Part shown: positions 7,421-16,356 of the stretch, piece by piece | Position numbering within the stretch: position 1 is the first letter of the stretch | How the letters are laid out: every line of letters starts with the position of its first letter | NCBI GenBank assembly: GCA_031266895.1 | Contig: JAISAD010000117.1 | Span: forward strand, 1-29,437 | Length of the DNA stretch: 29,437 nt | Origin: Bacteroidales bacterium | Lineage (GTDB): Bacteria; Bacteroidota; Bacteroidia; Bacteroidales; WCHB1-69 | Direction of reading: 5' to 3' | Made by a program: the position numbers and the translations under genes | Notes under the pieces: model-generated | The model's input: only the letters and a program-made list of their open reading frames with translations | The model's database searches: none | What the model was told of the DNA's origin: nothing

Positions 7421-10400
7421 ATGAATGTAGCAAAAGAATTAAACTTTAATCCGCCGTTACTATCGGCTTTGTCGGAGACTTTGACGGAAACAGAGGCATT
7501 TAATTATAGAGTGCATTTAGCAGGGTTAAGCGGCTCGTCGTTTGCTCTGGCGTCTGCACAACTGCTGGAGAAACGAAATGAACACCAGCTTTTTCTGTTT
7601 CCCGATCGAGAAACAGCGGCTTTTTTTTACCACGATTTGGAAATTTTACTGGCTGATCAACAGCACGATTTGGCCGATAGGGAGGTGCACTATTTTCCAG
7701 CTTCCTATCGGCGAGCCTATCATAGTGAAGAGGTTGACAATGTGAATGTGAAACTGCGCGTTGAACTCATTAATAAATTGGTCAATAGCCGGCAAAAGTT
7801 GATTATTGTGAGCTATCCTGATGCGCTGCTTGAGAAGCAAATATCTCATAAATATATAAAATCCAATTCTTTGGATTTGAAAGTCGGCACCGGCATTTCG
7901 GTAGAAGCTTTGCTTGATTTTCTATATCAAAACCACTACCGGCAAGAGGATTTTGTGTATGAACCCGGACAATTTGCCTGGCGCGGAGGCATCTTCGATC
8001 TTTATGCTTATAGTGAAGAATCTCCGATACGTCTTGAGCTGTCAGGAAATAGCATCTCTTCGTTGCGCCGCTTCGATTCCAATACACAACTCTCTATTGG
8101 AGAACAACACAGTTTTAAAATACTGCCTCATATTTCTGGCCATGTTAAGGGGGAAGATCGATGCAATTTTATCCGTTTCTTGCTAGGGAAGCCGTGCTTG
8201 TGGCTCAACAGCATCCCCGATCTGCAAGCTGTTATCCAGGATAATTACGCCAAGGCCGCCGAACTCTATCTGGGCGGAGAGAATGAACTCGAAAAAGAAG
8301 AGCCGAAAGAGTTGTTTTTGTCGGGCGAAGAGTTTCTGAAAACGATACTCGAATACCCTGTTTGCGAACTTAATTCAGATGTGATGAAGCCCTGTAACGC
8401 CCGGTTTGACTTTGACATTAAACCGCAAAATAACTTTTCCAAAAATTTTGAGTTGCTGCTTGATGAATGGATTGCCAATTTGGAGCAGGGTTTTCATTCG
8501 TGGTTTTTATCGGAAAATGAACATCAAATTGAAAGAGTACGCCATATTATGGCAGACTTGCTAATACAGTATAATCGCAAAAATCAAACGCAATATATTG
8601 TAGATCAGTTATTTATAGCAAAAAAAATGGAGCTTCATGAAGGCTTTCGCGATGAAAACGGAAAAATATGTCTCTATACCGATCATCAGTTTTTTGCCAA
8701 ATATCACCGTTTTTCCATTCGCGACAAAATTAAAAAGAGCGAAGCCTTTACTCTGAAGGAGGTTTACAACTTGCAGGCCGGTGATTTTGTAGTGCACATT
8801 GACCATGGAATTGGGATTTATCAGGGGTTGCAAAAAATGGATGTTAGCGGAAAAGAGCAGGAGGTGATTCGATTGGCCTATAAGGATGGCGATATGCTTT
8901 ATGTTAGCATTCATTCGTTGCATAAAATCAGCAAATATGTGGGAAAAGAGGGTGTTGCACCCGCATTACACCGCATCGGTTCGGGCAGCTGGGAGAAATT
9001 GAAAGAGCGTACTAAACGGCGAGTAAAAGAGCTGGCTATAGACCTGATTAAGCTCTACGCCAAACGTAAAAATCAGAACGGATTTGCTTTTGGCGTGGAC
9101 GATTATCTGCAAAATGAACTGGAATCCTCATTTATGTATGAGGATACTCCCGACCAGGTGAAGTCGTTGTGCGAAATAAAGGCTGATATGGAGTCGGAGC
9201 ACCCGATGGATAGGCTGATTTGCGGCGATGTAGGTTTTGGCAAGACCGAAATTGCGGTGCGGGCGGCCTTTAAGGCGGTGTGCGATAACAAACAGGTGGC
9301 AGTGCTTGTGCCTACAACCGTGCTGGCATTGCAACACTTTACTACTTTTAGCGAACGATTGAAAGATTTTCCGAGTAATATTGACTATATCAATCGCTTT
9401 AAAAGCGCCAAACAGATTAAGGAGTGTTTGCAAAAGTTGAAAACTGGCATGGTAGATATTCTTATAGGAACACATCGACTGTTGAGTAAAGATGTGGAAT
9501 TTAAGGATTTAGGATTGCTGATTATTGATGAAGAACAAAAATTCGGGGTGGCTGCCAAAGAGAAATTGCGCGAATTGAAAGTGAGTGTGGATACGCTCAC
9601 CCTGTCGGCTACACCGATACCCCGTACCCTGCAGTTTTCGCTAATGGGCGCACGCGACATCTCGGTAATTACTACTCCTCCGCCTAACCGCTATCCTATT
9701 CAAACTGAGGTGCATTTGTTTGATGAAGAGCTTATTAGAGATGCCATAAATTATGAAATAGCACGAGGCGGGCAACTCTTTTTTGTACACAATAAGATTC
9801 AAAATATCGCCGAAGTGGCCGGCTTAGTACAGCGATTAGTGCCGGAAGCGCGTATTGCTATCGGACATGGACAGATGGAAGGCGCTCAATTAGAGGAGAT
9901 TATGCTCAATTTTATCAATGGCCAGTATGATGTGCTGGTGGCTACTACCATAGTAGAGTCGGGATTGGATATTGGCAATGCCAATACCATGATTATCAAC
10001 GATGCTCAAAATTATGCTCTCAATGTACTGCATCAGTTGCGGGGGCGAGTGGGGAGAAACAATAAAAAGGCCTTTTGTTATATGTTAATTCGCTCATTTG
10101 AGGAATTAAACGAGCATGCTCGCAAACGCCTTAAAGCCATTGAAGAGTATTCGGACATCGGCAGTGGCTTTCAAATTGCCATGCGCGACCTTGACATTCG
10201 TGGGGCAGGCGATATTTTAGGTGGAGATCAGAGTGGCTTTATCAATGATATTGGCTTTGACATGTACCAAAAAATCCTCAATGAGGCCATTGTAGAATTG
10301 CGGGAAAACGGCGAACAGGGCTTGGAAATGGCTGATTCTTTAGAATTGCTGCAACGAGAATGCCTTATTGAAACTGATTTGGGACTGCTTATACCTACCG

Positions 10401-10804
10401 ATTATGTGAGCAGTGTAGGCGAGCGCATGAACCTTTACAAAGAATTGGATGCTGTTGCGAATGCCCAGAAATTGGAAAAATTCCGTCGGAAATTACTTGA
10501 TCTTTTTGGCCCCATTCCTCCTGAAACCGAAGAGTTGATGCAGACGATTTTATTACGCCAAAAGGCTATCAATTTGCATTTTGAAAAGATTTCACTGCGT
10601 AAAAACTGCTTTACCGGATATTTTGCCGGCAAATCGGAAGCCCCGTTCTTTCAATCGGAACTGTTTGGAAATATTCTGTCGTTTATGCAGGCGCACTATC
10701 CGCAAGTGCAAATCAAAGAGCAGAACAGCAAGCCGCTGTTGCAAATTGAAAAGGTAAACTCTGTAGCAGAAGCCATCAAGTGGTTGGAAATCATTGGAAT
10801 ATAA
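7421..10804 (+). CDS. mfd: Transcription-repair coupling factor Mfd
   Basis: The 1127-residue protein removes RNA polymerase stalled at DNA lesions and recruits UvrA for nucleotide excision repair. An N-terminal UvrB-like region is followed by the CarD-like RNA polymerase interaction domain (around LQAGDFVVHIDHGIGIYQGL). Next come the superfamily 2 translocase motifs: Walker A GDVGFGKTE at about 601-609, DEEQ at about 703, TLSATPIPRTL, ATTIVESGLDIGNANT and LHQLRGRVGR. A C-terminal TRCF domain ends the protein, and the length fits the family. I chose ATG 7421 (MNVAKELNF). A TTG six codons upstream (7403) gives a poorer N-terminus. It follows the glycosyltransferase gene closely, with no terminator between them. 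Confidence 0.97.
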   Translation: MNVAKELNFNPPLLSALSETLTETEAFNYRVHLAGLSGSSFALASAQLLEKRNEHQLFLFPDRETAAFFYHDLEILLADQQHDLADREVHYFPASYRRAYHSEEVDNVNVKLRVELINKLVNSRQKLIIVSYPDALLEKQISHKYIKSNSLDLKVGTGISVEALLDFLYQNHYRQEDFVYEPGQFAWRGGIFDLYAYSEESPIRLELSGNSISSLRRFDSNTQLSIGEQHSFKILPHISGHVKGEDRCNFIRFLLGKPCLWLNSIPDLQAVIQDNYAKAAELYLGGENELEKEEPKELFLSGEEFLKTILEYPVCELNSDVMKPCNARFDFDIKPQNNFSKNFELLLDEWIANLEQGFHSWFLSENEHQIERVRHIMADLLIQYNRKNQTQYIVDQLFIAKKMELHEGFRDENGKICLYTDHQFFAKYHRFSIRDKIKKSEAFTLKEVYNLQAGDFVVHIDHGIGIYQGLQKMDVSGKEQEVIRLAYKDGDMLYVSIHSLHKISKYVGKEGVAPALHRIGSGSWEKLKERTKRRVKELAIDLIKLYAKRKNQNGFAFGVDDYLQNELESSFMYEDTPDQVKSLCEIKADMESEHPMDRLICGDVGFGKTEIAVRAAFKAVCDNKQVAVLVPTTVLALQHFTTFSERLKDFPSNIDYINRFKSAKQIKECLQKLKTGMVDILIGTHRLLSKDVEFKDLGLLIIDEEQKFGVAAKEKLRELKVSVDTLTLSATPIPRTLQFSLMGARDISVITTPPPNRYPIQTEVHLFDEELIRDAINYEIARGGQLFFVHNKIQNIAEVAGLVQRLVPEARIAIGHGQMEGAQLEEIMLNFINGQYDVLVATTIVESGLDIGNANTMIINDAQNYALNVLHQLRGRVGRNNKKAFCYMLIRSFEELNEHARKRLKAIEEYSDIGSGFQIAMRDLDIRGAGDILGGDQSGFINDIGFDMYQKILNEAIVELRENGEQGLEMADSLELLQRECLIETDLGLLIPTDYVSSVGERMNLYKELDAVANAQKLEKFRRKLLDLFGPIPPETEELMQTILLRQKAINLHFEKISLRKNCFTGYFAGKSEAPFFQSELFGNILSFMQAHYPQVQIKEQNSKPLLQIEKVNSVAEAIKWLEIIGI

Positions 10805-10900
10805 TTTTCACAATACCATAACAACAGGTAATGCAATATTCAGAGCATTGTGCCTTTCTCGGCGCACCTATTTCGCCACCACAATTTTTCCGGTTTCTAT

Positions 10901-11017
10901 CTACAAGCTGCGCGGCTTGTTCTGCAGTTGAAGGTCGTCAAGCCCTTTATCGGGCTTGTGGCACGAGGAGGCTAATAGCGCTGCAAGCGCCAATAGCATG
11001 AAAATAAGGTGTTTCAT
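10901..11017 (-). CDS. Micro-lipoprotein, 38 residues
   Basis: The reading frame encodes MKHLIFMLLALAALLASSCH followed by KPDKGLDDLQLQNKPRSL. The first part is a lipoprotein signal with lipobox LASSC, so the mature peptide would be a cysteine-anchored chain of only about 20 residues. Its ATG overlaps the stop of the upstream lipoprotein gene (ATGA at 11014-11017), suggesting translational coupling. No family is recognised. Past the TAG stop the same frame reads IETGKIVVAK before another stop, which resembles the last strand of a T9SS tail. This may be what remains of a larger gene. Confidence 0.5.
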   Translation of the reverse strand: MKHLIFMLLALAALLASSCHKPDKGLDDLQLQNKPRSL

Positions 11018-11253
11018 AGCGCTTTAATTTTAAGGTTATTTATTGAGTTTACAGTATTAAGTATTTTGGTTTCGGTACCGAACTGAGGGGCGCTAACCGA
11101 CACTGAGCGGCTGGGGGCTTGCACATTGCAGGTTTTTTCAGTAGCCGGATAACCGGGATCGCCCTTTTTACAATCCTTTCCGCAACTCAAGGCCATTACC
11201 ATAACCCCGCAGAGCAGCAACATCAGAATTTGAGTCAGTCTAAATTTTTTCAT
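11014..11253 (-). CDS. Small lipoprotein, 79 residues
   Basis: A lipoprotein signal (MKKFRLTQILMLLLCGVMVM then ALSC) precedes a short mature chain beginning CGKDCKKGDPGYPATEKTC. It has three cysteines besides the C in the signal helix and a Ser/Val-rich, low-complexity C-terminal part. No enzymatic motif or known family is visible. The gene lies alone between the convergent end of mfd and the divergent purC, and overlaps the 38-residue lipoprotein gene by four bases. No clear -7 box was found upstream. Role unknown; an envelope-anchored small protein is the safest description. Confidence 0.65.
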   Translation of the reverse strand: MKKFRLTQILMLLLCGVMVMALSCGKDCKKGDPGYPATEKTCNVQAPSRSVSVSAPQFGTETKILNTVNSINNLKIKAL

Positions 11254-11539
11254 CTCAGTTAAATTTTAAATTAGTAATAACTTTTATGCCGTTCAAAAAT
11301 GGCGGTTCAATTGTATAAAAAAAATTAATATAAATCGTTATTTTTTTTATTTTTTTGTATGCTGATGAGAATGAATTATTTACAATACGATAATAGCGCA
11401 AAAAACGAACGGGAAGGTGCTTTTTACTTTCTGAATTTCGTAAAAAATGGAAGAAAAAGGGGCATAAAGGCGCGATGTTTTTTTAAGCACCACCTGACAA
11501 TTAAAAAAATCGTATTTTTGCACTTTAAATTTTACTTTT
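11254..11539. other. Divergent intergenic region between the small lipoprotein gene and purC
   Basis: These 286 bases are AT-rich with several poly-A and poly-T runs. The right end holds the purC promoter candidate at 11513-11520. A 7-base inverted repeat (GGTGCTT at 11417-11423, AAGCACC at 11485-11491) lies upstream of that promoter. It is too widely spaced to call more than a possible operator. No protein or RNA gene is supported. Confidence 0.5.
11513..11520 (+). promoter_or_regulatory. Candidate -7 promoter box of purC
   Basis: TATTTTTG matches the Bacteroidota TAnnTTTG consensus and ends 19 bases before the purC ATG. That leaves a leader of only about a dozen bases, too short for a riboswitch. 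The -33 element is not obvious. Confidence 0.55.
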
Positions 11540-12478
11540 ATGAGTATCGTTAAAACGACCTGTTTTCTATTCCCCAATCAGAAAAGTATTTATCATGGCA
11601 AAGTGCGCGATGTTTATAATATCAACGATGAAATATTGGTGATGGTGGTCAGTGATCGCATCTCGGCCTTTGATGTGATATTGCCGCGCAGTATTCCATA
11701 CAAAGGACAAGTTTTGAATCAAATAGCCAGCAGGTTTTTAGATGCTACCGCCGATATCTGCCCTAATTGGAAGTTGGCTACGCCCGACCCCAATGTTACG
11801 GTTGGTATTCTTTGTCAAGGATTTCCCATAGAGATGATTGTGCGGGGTTATCTCTGCGGTAGCGCTTGGCGAAGTTATAAAAACGGGAAGCGCGAATTTT
11901 GCGGTATTCGTCTGCCTGACGGAATGCGTGAAAATCAGCGTTTTGAACAGCCGATCGTTACCCCATCTACCAAAGCCGAACAAGGGATACATGATGAAGA
12001 TATTTCTAAAGCCGAAATTTTACAACGCGGACTGGCTATGCCGGAAGAGTATGAACTGTTGGAAAAATATAGCCTTGCTCTCTTTGCTAAAGGTACGGAA
12101 CTGGCGCAAAAACAGGGGCTTATTTTAGCGGATACCAAATATGAATTTGGCAAAAGGGAAGACAAAATTTACCTCATAGACGAAATTCATACGCCCGACT
12201 CTTCACGCTATTTTTACGCAGATGGCTACGAGGCGCGTTTTCAAAGGGGCGAACGCCAAAAACAGCTTTCTAAGGAGTTTGTGCGCGAATGGCTGATGAA
12301 CTGTGGCTTTCAAGGACAAACCGGCCAAATTGTACCTGAAATGAGCGATGAGGTGGTAGCCGATATCTCTAACCGCTATATCGAACTTTATGAAAATATT
12401 ACCGGCAAAAAATTTATAAAAGTGGATACAGAAGATATTTTAGGACGAATTGAACGGAATGTTCTTAGCTATTTATAA
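11540..12478 (+). CDS. purC: Phosphoribosylaminoimidazole-succinocarboxamide synthase (SAICAR synthetase)
   Basis: PurC joins CAIR with aspartate using ATP in de novo purine synthesis. Its hallmarks are in order: HGKVRDVY (19-26), VVSDRISAFDVILP, the substrate loop IEMIVRGYLCGSAWRSY, TPSTKAEQGIHDEDIS, and the metal-binding stretch LADTKYEFG followed by YLIDEIHTPDSSRY. At 312 residues it is the longer type, common in Bacteroidota and eukaryotes, rather than the ~240-residue E. coli type. The gene is monocistronic-like, with a promoter candidate before it and another (12488-12495) before the next gene. No anomaly in the motifs. Confidence 0.97.
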   Translation: MSIVKTTCFLFPNQKSIYHGKVRDVYNINDEILVMVVSDRISAFDVILPRSIPYKGQVLNQIASRFLDATADICPNWKLATPDPNVTVGILCQGFPIEMIVRGYLCGSAWRSYKNGKREFCGIRLPDGMRENQRFEQPIVTPSTKAEQGIHDEDISKAEILQRGLAMPEEYELLEKYSLALFAKGTELAQKQGLILADTKYEFGKREDKIYLIDEIHTPDSSRYFYADGYEARFQRGERQKQLSKEFVREWLMNCGFQGQTGQIVPEMSDEVVADISNRYIELYENITGKKFIKVDTEDILGRIERNVLSYL

Positions 12479-12487
12479 TTTTGTCTC

Positions 12488-12495
12488 TATTTTTG
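12488..12495 (+). promoter_or_regulatory. Candidate -7 promoter box of the beta-CASP RNase gene
   Basis: TATTTTTG matches TAnnTTTG and lies 30 bases before the ATG at 12526, in the short purC/RNase spacer. No good -33 element is seen, so readthrough from purC is also possible. Confidence 0.45.
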
Positions 12496-12525
12496 CAGGC
12501 TTAAAGAATTAAACACAGTATAATC

Positions 12526-13926
12526 ATGAAAATAGATTTTTTAGGAGCCACTGAAGAAGTTACCGGCAGTAAATTTTTGCTTACCACCAATGATGGTATT
12601 AAGATTTTACTGGATTGCGGGATGTACCAAGGCAAGGGGTTGGAAACCGACTCCATGAATCGTGATTTGGGCTTTGCGCCCTCTCAAATTGACTACATTA
12701 TTTTATCGCATGCCCATATTGACCATTCGGGATTAATTCCCTACGTTTGCAAGATGGGTTTTCGAGGAGTAATTTTTTGCACGCCTGCCACACGCGATTT
12801 ATGCTCTATCATGCTGCCCGATTCCGGAAAAATACAGGAAGCCGATACTGTGCAATTTAATCGAAAACGTGCCTTGCATGGTCTGGCTCCAATAGAACCA
12901 ATTTACACGTTAAGAGATGCTGCTGCCAGCCTTACACACTTTCATTCTGTTCCTTATAATCACACTTTTGCCATTACACCCAACTTTTCAGTGCAATTTA
13001 TCAATACCGGACACATGTTAGGGAGTAGCGCGGTCTATATTACTTATACTGAAGATAATACTGCGAAAACACTCTGTTATACCGGAGATGTAGGCCGCTA
13101 TAACAAGAAAATTTTACCCGATCCTGTTGCTTTTCCTCAGGCCGATTACATTATTATTGAATCCACCTATGGCGATCGACTTCATGAAACAATTGATACG
13201 GCCGAATCACAACTGTTGCTGATTGTAAAAGACGCCTGTGCCAAGCGAAAAGGGAAACTGATTATCCCATCGTTTGCCATTGGACGCACTCAGGATATAG
13301 TTTATGCGCTGCATCGCCTTAATTTGTGCGGCGACCTGCCCGATGTAGAAATTTTTGTGGACAGCCCGCTGGCCGTATCGGCTACTCACATTTTTGGAAT
13401 GCACCCGGACTGTTTTAGTGATAATATGCTCGAAGAGCTGAGTGGCGTGGCCGACCCGTTTGGATTTGAAAAGCTGCAGTATGTGCGTACTATTGAGGAT
13501 TCCAAGCGATTGAACAGCTATAATCGCCCCTGTGTCATCATTTCGGCTTCGGGCATGATGGAGGCGGGGCGGGTAAAACATCACCTGGCTAACAATATTG
13601 AAAACCCCAAAACCACTATATTGTCGGTGGGCTATTGTGCCCCAACTACGCTGGGAGCTAAGATTATGCGAGGAGACTCTAAAGTCTCTATTTTTGGAGT
13701 AATATATAAAGTGAGAGCCACTTTAGCTTCTATCGAATCTTTTTCGGGGCATGCCGATTATAAGGAATTGATACAATACTTGTCGTGTCAAGAGCAATCT
13801 AAAGTGAAGAAGATTTTTATTATACATGGCGAAGAAGAGGTACGTCCCCGCTATGCGCAACATTTGCATAATGCCGGGTTCCACAACTGCCATATTCCTC
13901 ACTTTCGGGAAACAGTATGGATTTAG
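12526..13926 (+). CDS. Beta-CASP metallo-beta-lactamase-fold RNA-processing exonuclease (CPSF73/Ysh1-like)
   Basis: The protein has 466 residues and is cytosolic. The metallo-beta-lactamase motifs are complete: HAHIDH (62-67), the histidine of TGHMLGS (H163) and the aspartate of YTGDVG (D188). The beta-CASP insert follows: ESTYGDRLH with the motif A acid, PSFAIGRTQDIVYAL, the DSPLAVSAT segment and SASGMMEAGRVKHHL. The last motif histidine is in SFSGHADYKEL. This architecture is shared with archaeal and eukaryotic CPSF73-type nucleases and their bacterial homologues, which use two zinc ions to cleave RNA. It lacks the long C-terminal domain of RNase J. The RNA targets are unknown. Confidence 0.9.
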   Translation: MKIDFLGATEEVTGSKFLLTTNDGIKILLDCGMYQGKGLETDSMNRDLGFAPSQIDYIILSHAHIDHSGLIPYVCKMGFRGVIFCTPATRDLCSIMLPDSGKIQEADTVQFNRKRALHGLAPIEPIYTLRDAAASLTHFHSVPYNHTFAITPNFSVQFINTGHMLGSSAVYITYTEDNTAKTLCYTGDVGRYNKKILPDPVAFPQADYIIIESTYGDRLHETIDTAESQLLLIVKDACAKRKGKLIIPSFAIGRTQDIVYALHRLNLCGDLPDVEIFVDSPLAVSATHIFGMHPDCFSDNMLEELSGVADPFGFEKLQYVRTIEDSKRLNSYNRPCVIISASGMMEAGRVKHHLANNIENPKTTILSVGYCAPTTLGAKIMRGDSKVSIFGVIYKVRATLASIESFSGHADYKELIQYLSCQEQSKVKKIFIIHGEEEVRPRYAQHLHNAGFHNCHIPHFRETVWI

Positions 13927-13984
13927 AGCAATACAATATTTTTCCTTCATAAAATAAAATTGCATTTTTTAAGTTATACCATTC

Positions 13985-14887
13985 ATGAGAAGAGAGATAG
14001 CTTTTTATATTTTATTACTAGCATTGATGGCGATTTCCTGTAAAAAAGAGGATTTAACGCCCTCGTATATAGAGATAACGAAAGAAGATTTGCAGAACAG
14101 CATGGATATGGGCGATTTTAATTTCGTGCAAAATACAACCTACACTGCCGAAGAGCTGGCGGCTATTGCCAGACAGAATTTTACCCATGTAGGGCTATTG
14201 GTGAATGGAAAAAATCTGGGCGTTTATACCCTGCCCGCCAAAATTCCAATCCTGAGCACCGATTCTACTCAATTGTACATTATGCCTTGCGTAAAAATGG
14301 ATGGCATATCTACCACTGTTAGAAATTATGATGTAATGGTTAGCCCGTGTATTACTACAATTTTCCTTAAAAAAGGAGAAATCTATTCATTTAAGGATAA
14401 TCCTATTCGTTTTAAATTTCAGAAAGGAGTGCAAATTCCCTTGCTGGAACTGTTTAATAACAGCACTGTTTTCAGCCCTGATACGATAGTATCCCCTATT
14501 TCGCTTAAAGTAGAGATGATTGACGGGCAAAATGTGGGGGTTATAACCATAAACGAAACACAAAAGCCATTTGAACTTATTGGGCCAGAAATGACCGTCC
14601 CTGCACAGGAGAAAAATCTTTTCTTTGAAATGGATTATAAGTGCGACAGAGATGTTTATATAGGTATAGATCTCTACTATAATGGCCTTTGGAATGCTCG
14701 CTCGCTGATTGGGTTGCGCCCTACCAATACATGGAATAAAATCTATGTTAATCTCACCAAAATAGTAGGTAACGGTGCACAAGGCAACGCTACCATAAAA
14801 GCAAGAATGCGCTTGGCCGGCAATAGCATGGATGCGGAACAAGCCAAGTTCTGTTTTGATAATATGAAAGTGATTTACATTAAATAA
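13985..14887 (+). CDS. Unrecognised envelope lipoprotein, jelly-roll-like C-terminus
   Basis: This 300-residue protein starts with a lipoprotein signal (MRREIAFYILLLALMAISC), Cys19 being the predicted lipid anchor, followed by KKED. The N-terminal half has short beta strands and two widely spaced cysteines. The C-terminal ~100 residues (LIGPEMTVPAQEKNLFFEMD, IGIDLYYNGLWNARSLIGLR, AKFCFDNMKVIYI) look like a beta-sandwich, possibly carbohydrate-binding. I do not recognise the family. Its stop is 5 bases before the ATG of the polyprenyl-phosphate sugar transferase, so the two genes are almost certainly cotranscribed. That suggests a role linked to a surface glycan. Confidence 0.7.
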   Translation: MRREIAFYILLLALMAISCKKEDLTPSYIEITKEDLQNSMDMGDFNFVQNTTYTAEELAAIARQNFTHVGLLVNGKNLGVYTLPAKIPILSTDSTQLYIMPCVKMDGISTTVRNYDVMVSPCITTIFLKKGEIYSFKDNPIRFKFQKGVQIPLLELFNNSTVFSPDTIVSPISLKVEMIDGQNVGVITINETQKPFELIGPEMTVPAQEKNLFFEMDYKCDRDVYIGIDLYYNGLWNARSLIGLRPTNTWNKIYVNLTKIVGNGAQGNATIKARMRLAGNSMDAEQAKFCFDNMKVIYIK

Positions 14888-14892
14888 TTGGC

Positions 14893-16323
14893 ATGAATAA
14901 AAGAAAATTCACTGCATTTTACTTTATTTTCGACCTTCTGGCTGCACTTTTTACGTGGGTTGTCTTTTTTATTTATCGCAAATGGCATGTAGATGTCACG
15001 CTACTTGACCATTTTTCACAAAGCATTTTTCACGATTATAAATTTTATGCTGGATTAATCATATATCCCGCAATTTGGATGTTTTTGCATGTCTTGGCGA
15101 GCACTTACCAAAATATAACCCATAAATCGCGTCTAAAAGAGTTTGAAAGTACCATAATCTTTACACTGGCGGGTTCCATATGCTTTTTTTTCGCCATTAT
15201 TTTAGATGATGTTATTCTGGATTACAGCGATTATCTGCTCTATTTTGCCATACTTTTCGGCTGTCAGTTTTTACTTACCTATATCCCGCGCATGTTGATT
15301 ACCACCTGTATCGTAACCGGTTTTCACTCCGGTAAATGGGGGCATAACATACTGATTATCGGCAGCGATGCGATTGCACTCAAAACTTATCAGGCGATAA
15401 TTAAGCAAAATCCAAACTATAAAAAGTACATTTTGGGCTATCTTACCATACCCGAAGAGACTGATCATGCTCTTGCTTCTGAACTTCCTTTTTTAGGCGA
15501 GATACACGAATTGGATGCGCTTATTCGCGAAAAAAATATTGAAGAATTGATTATTGCCATACAAAACGACAAACGTAAATTTATTGAGTCGATTATTATG
15601 CTGGTACGCGATAACAGCAACTATTACATTACGCTGAAAATTATTCCGCAAAATAACGATTTTGTAATGGGAACGGTGAAGACATCAGCTATCTTTTATG
15701 AGCCGCTTATTACCATCTCTCCCGAATATCTTTCCATTTGGCAACAGTTTATTAAACGTGGCTTGGACATCTTTTTCTCGCTTTTGGCGCTTATTGTATT
15801 ATTCCCTCTCTATCTATTCATCGCTATTAGGGTGAAATGCTCGTCAAAAGGCACTGTTTTTTATATTCAAGAAAGAATAGGACTTAAAGGAAAACCATTC
15901 CATATCGTTAAGTTCCGTTCGATGATAGAAAATGCAGAATCCAATGGAGTGCCTCAACTTTCAAGCCGAGACGACAATCGCATTACACGCTTCGGCAAGT
16001 TTTTGCGTAAAACCCGCATGGACGAATTGCCCCAATTTTACAACGTACTGATTGGCGACATGTCGTTAGTAGGACCGCGTCCCGAGCGCAAATACTATAT
16101 TGACCAAATTTCGAAAATTGCACCCCACTACAAACTGCTACAGGGCATAAAGCCGGGAATCACTTCGTGGGGACAGGTGAAGTTTGGTTATGCCGAAAAT
16201 ATAGAGGAGATGATTGAACGCCTTAAATGGGATATTCTCTATATCGAAAACATGTCTATCCACATGGATATTAAAATACTGGTTTACACAGTTTTAATTG
16301 TTCTAAAACGAGATGGAAAATAG
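14893..16323 (+). CDS. Polyprenyl glycosylphosphotransferase (exopolysaccharide-initiating sugar transferase)
   Basis: The 476-residue protein belongs to the PglC/WbaP/WcaJ superfamily, which moves a sugar-1-phosphate from a nucleotide sugar to undecaprenyl phosphate to start a surface glycan. About four N-terminal membrane helices (residues ~8-140) are followed by a Rossmann-like domain (HNILIIGSDAIALKTYQAII). The catalytic domain starts with the re-entrant helix RGLDIFFSLLALIVLFPLYL, then KFRSM, RMDELPQFYNVLIGDMSLVG and PRPE (about 374-400). The catalytic Asp-Glu pair in MDELPQ is present. Sugar specificity cannot be told. It is encoded directly after the lipoprotein gene and converges on the thioredoxin-like gene. 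Confidence 0.93.
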   Translation: MNKRKFTAFYFIFDLLAALFTWVVFFIYRKWHVDVTLLDHFSQSIFHDYKFYAGLIIYPAIWMFLHVLASTYQNITHKSRLKEFESTIIFTLAGSICFFFAIILDDVILDYSDYLLYFAILFGCQFLLTYIPRMLITTCIVTGFHSGKWGHNILIIGSDAIALKTYQAIIKQNPNYKKYILGYLTIPEETDHALASELPFLGEIHELDALIREKNIEELIIAIQNDKRKFIESIIMLVRDNSNYYITLKIIPQNNDFVMGTVKTSAIFYEPLITISPEYLSIWQQFIKRGLDIFFSLLALIVLFPLYLFIAIRVKCSSKGTVFYIQERIGLKGKPFHIVKFRSMIENAESNGVPQLSSRDDNRITRFGKFLRKTRMDELPQFYNVLIGDMSLVGPRPERKYYIDQISKIAPHYKLLQGIKPGITSWGQVKFGYAENIEEMIERLKWDILYIENMSIHMDIKILVYTVLIVLKRDGK

Positions 16324-16356
16324 GTTGCTTTACGAATAAAAGGCATTTATTTTCCT

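Noticed and set aside
9100..9660. Minus-strand frames inside mfd
   Set aside because: They lack any domain signal, while the plus-strand frame encodes the conserved helicase motifs.
10835..10890. Possible terminator after mfd (AATGC...GCATT and GTGC...GCAC arms)
   Set aside because: Arms of 4-5 bp, no T-run, and mismatches; not strong enough to list.
11417..11491. GGTGCTT/AAGCACC inverted repeat upstream of purC
   Set aside because: Only 7 bp with a 61-base gap, and it lies before the promoter box, so it cannot be a leader hairpin; chance is likely.
11520..11540. Purine riboswitch before purC
   Set aside because: The space between the promoter box and the ATG is about 19 bases, far too short.
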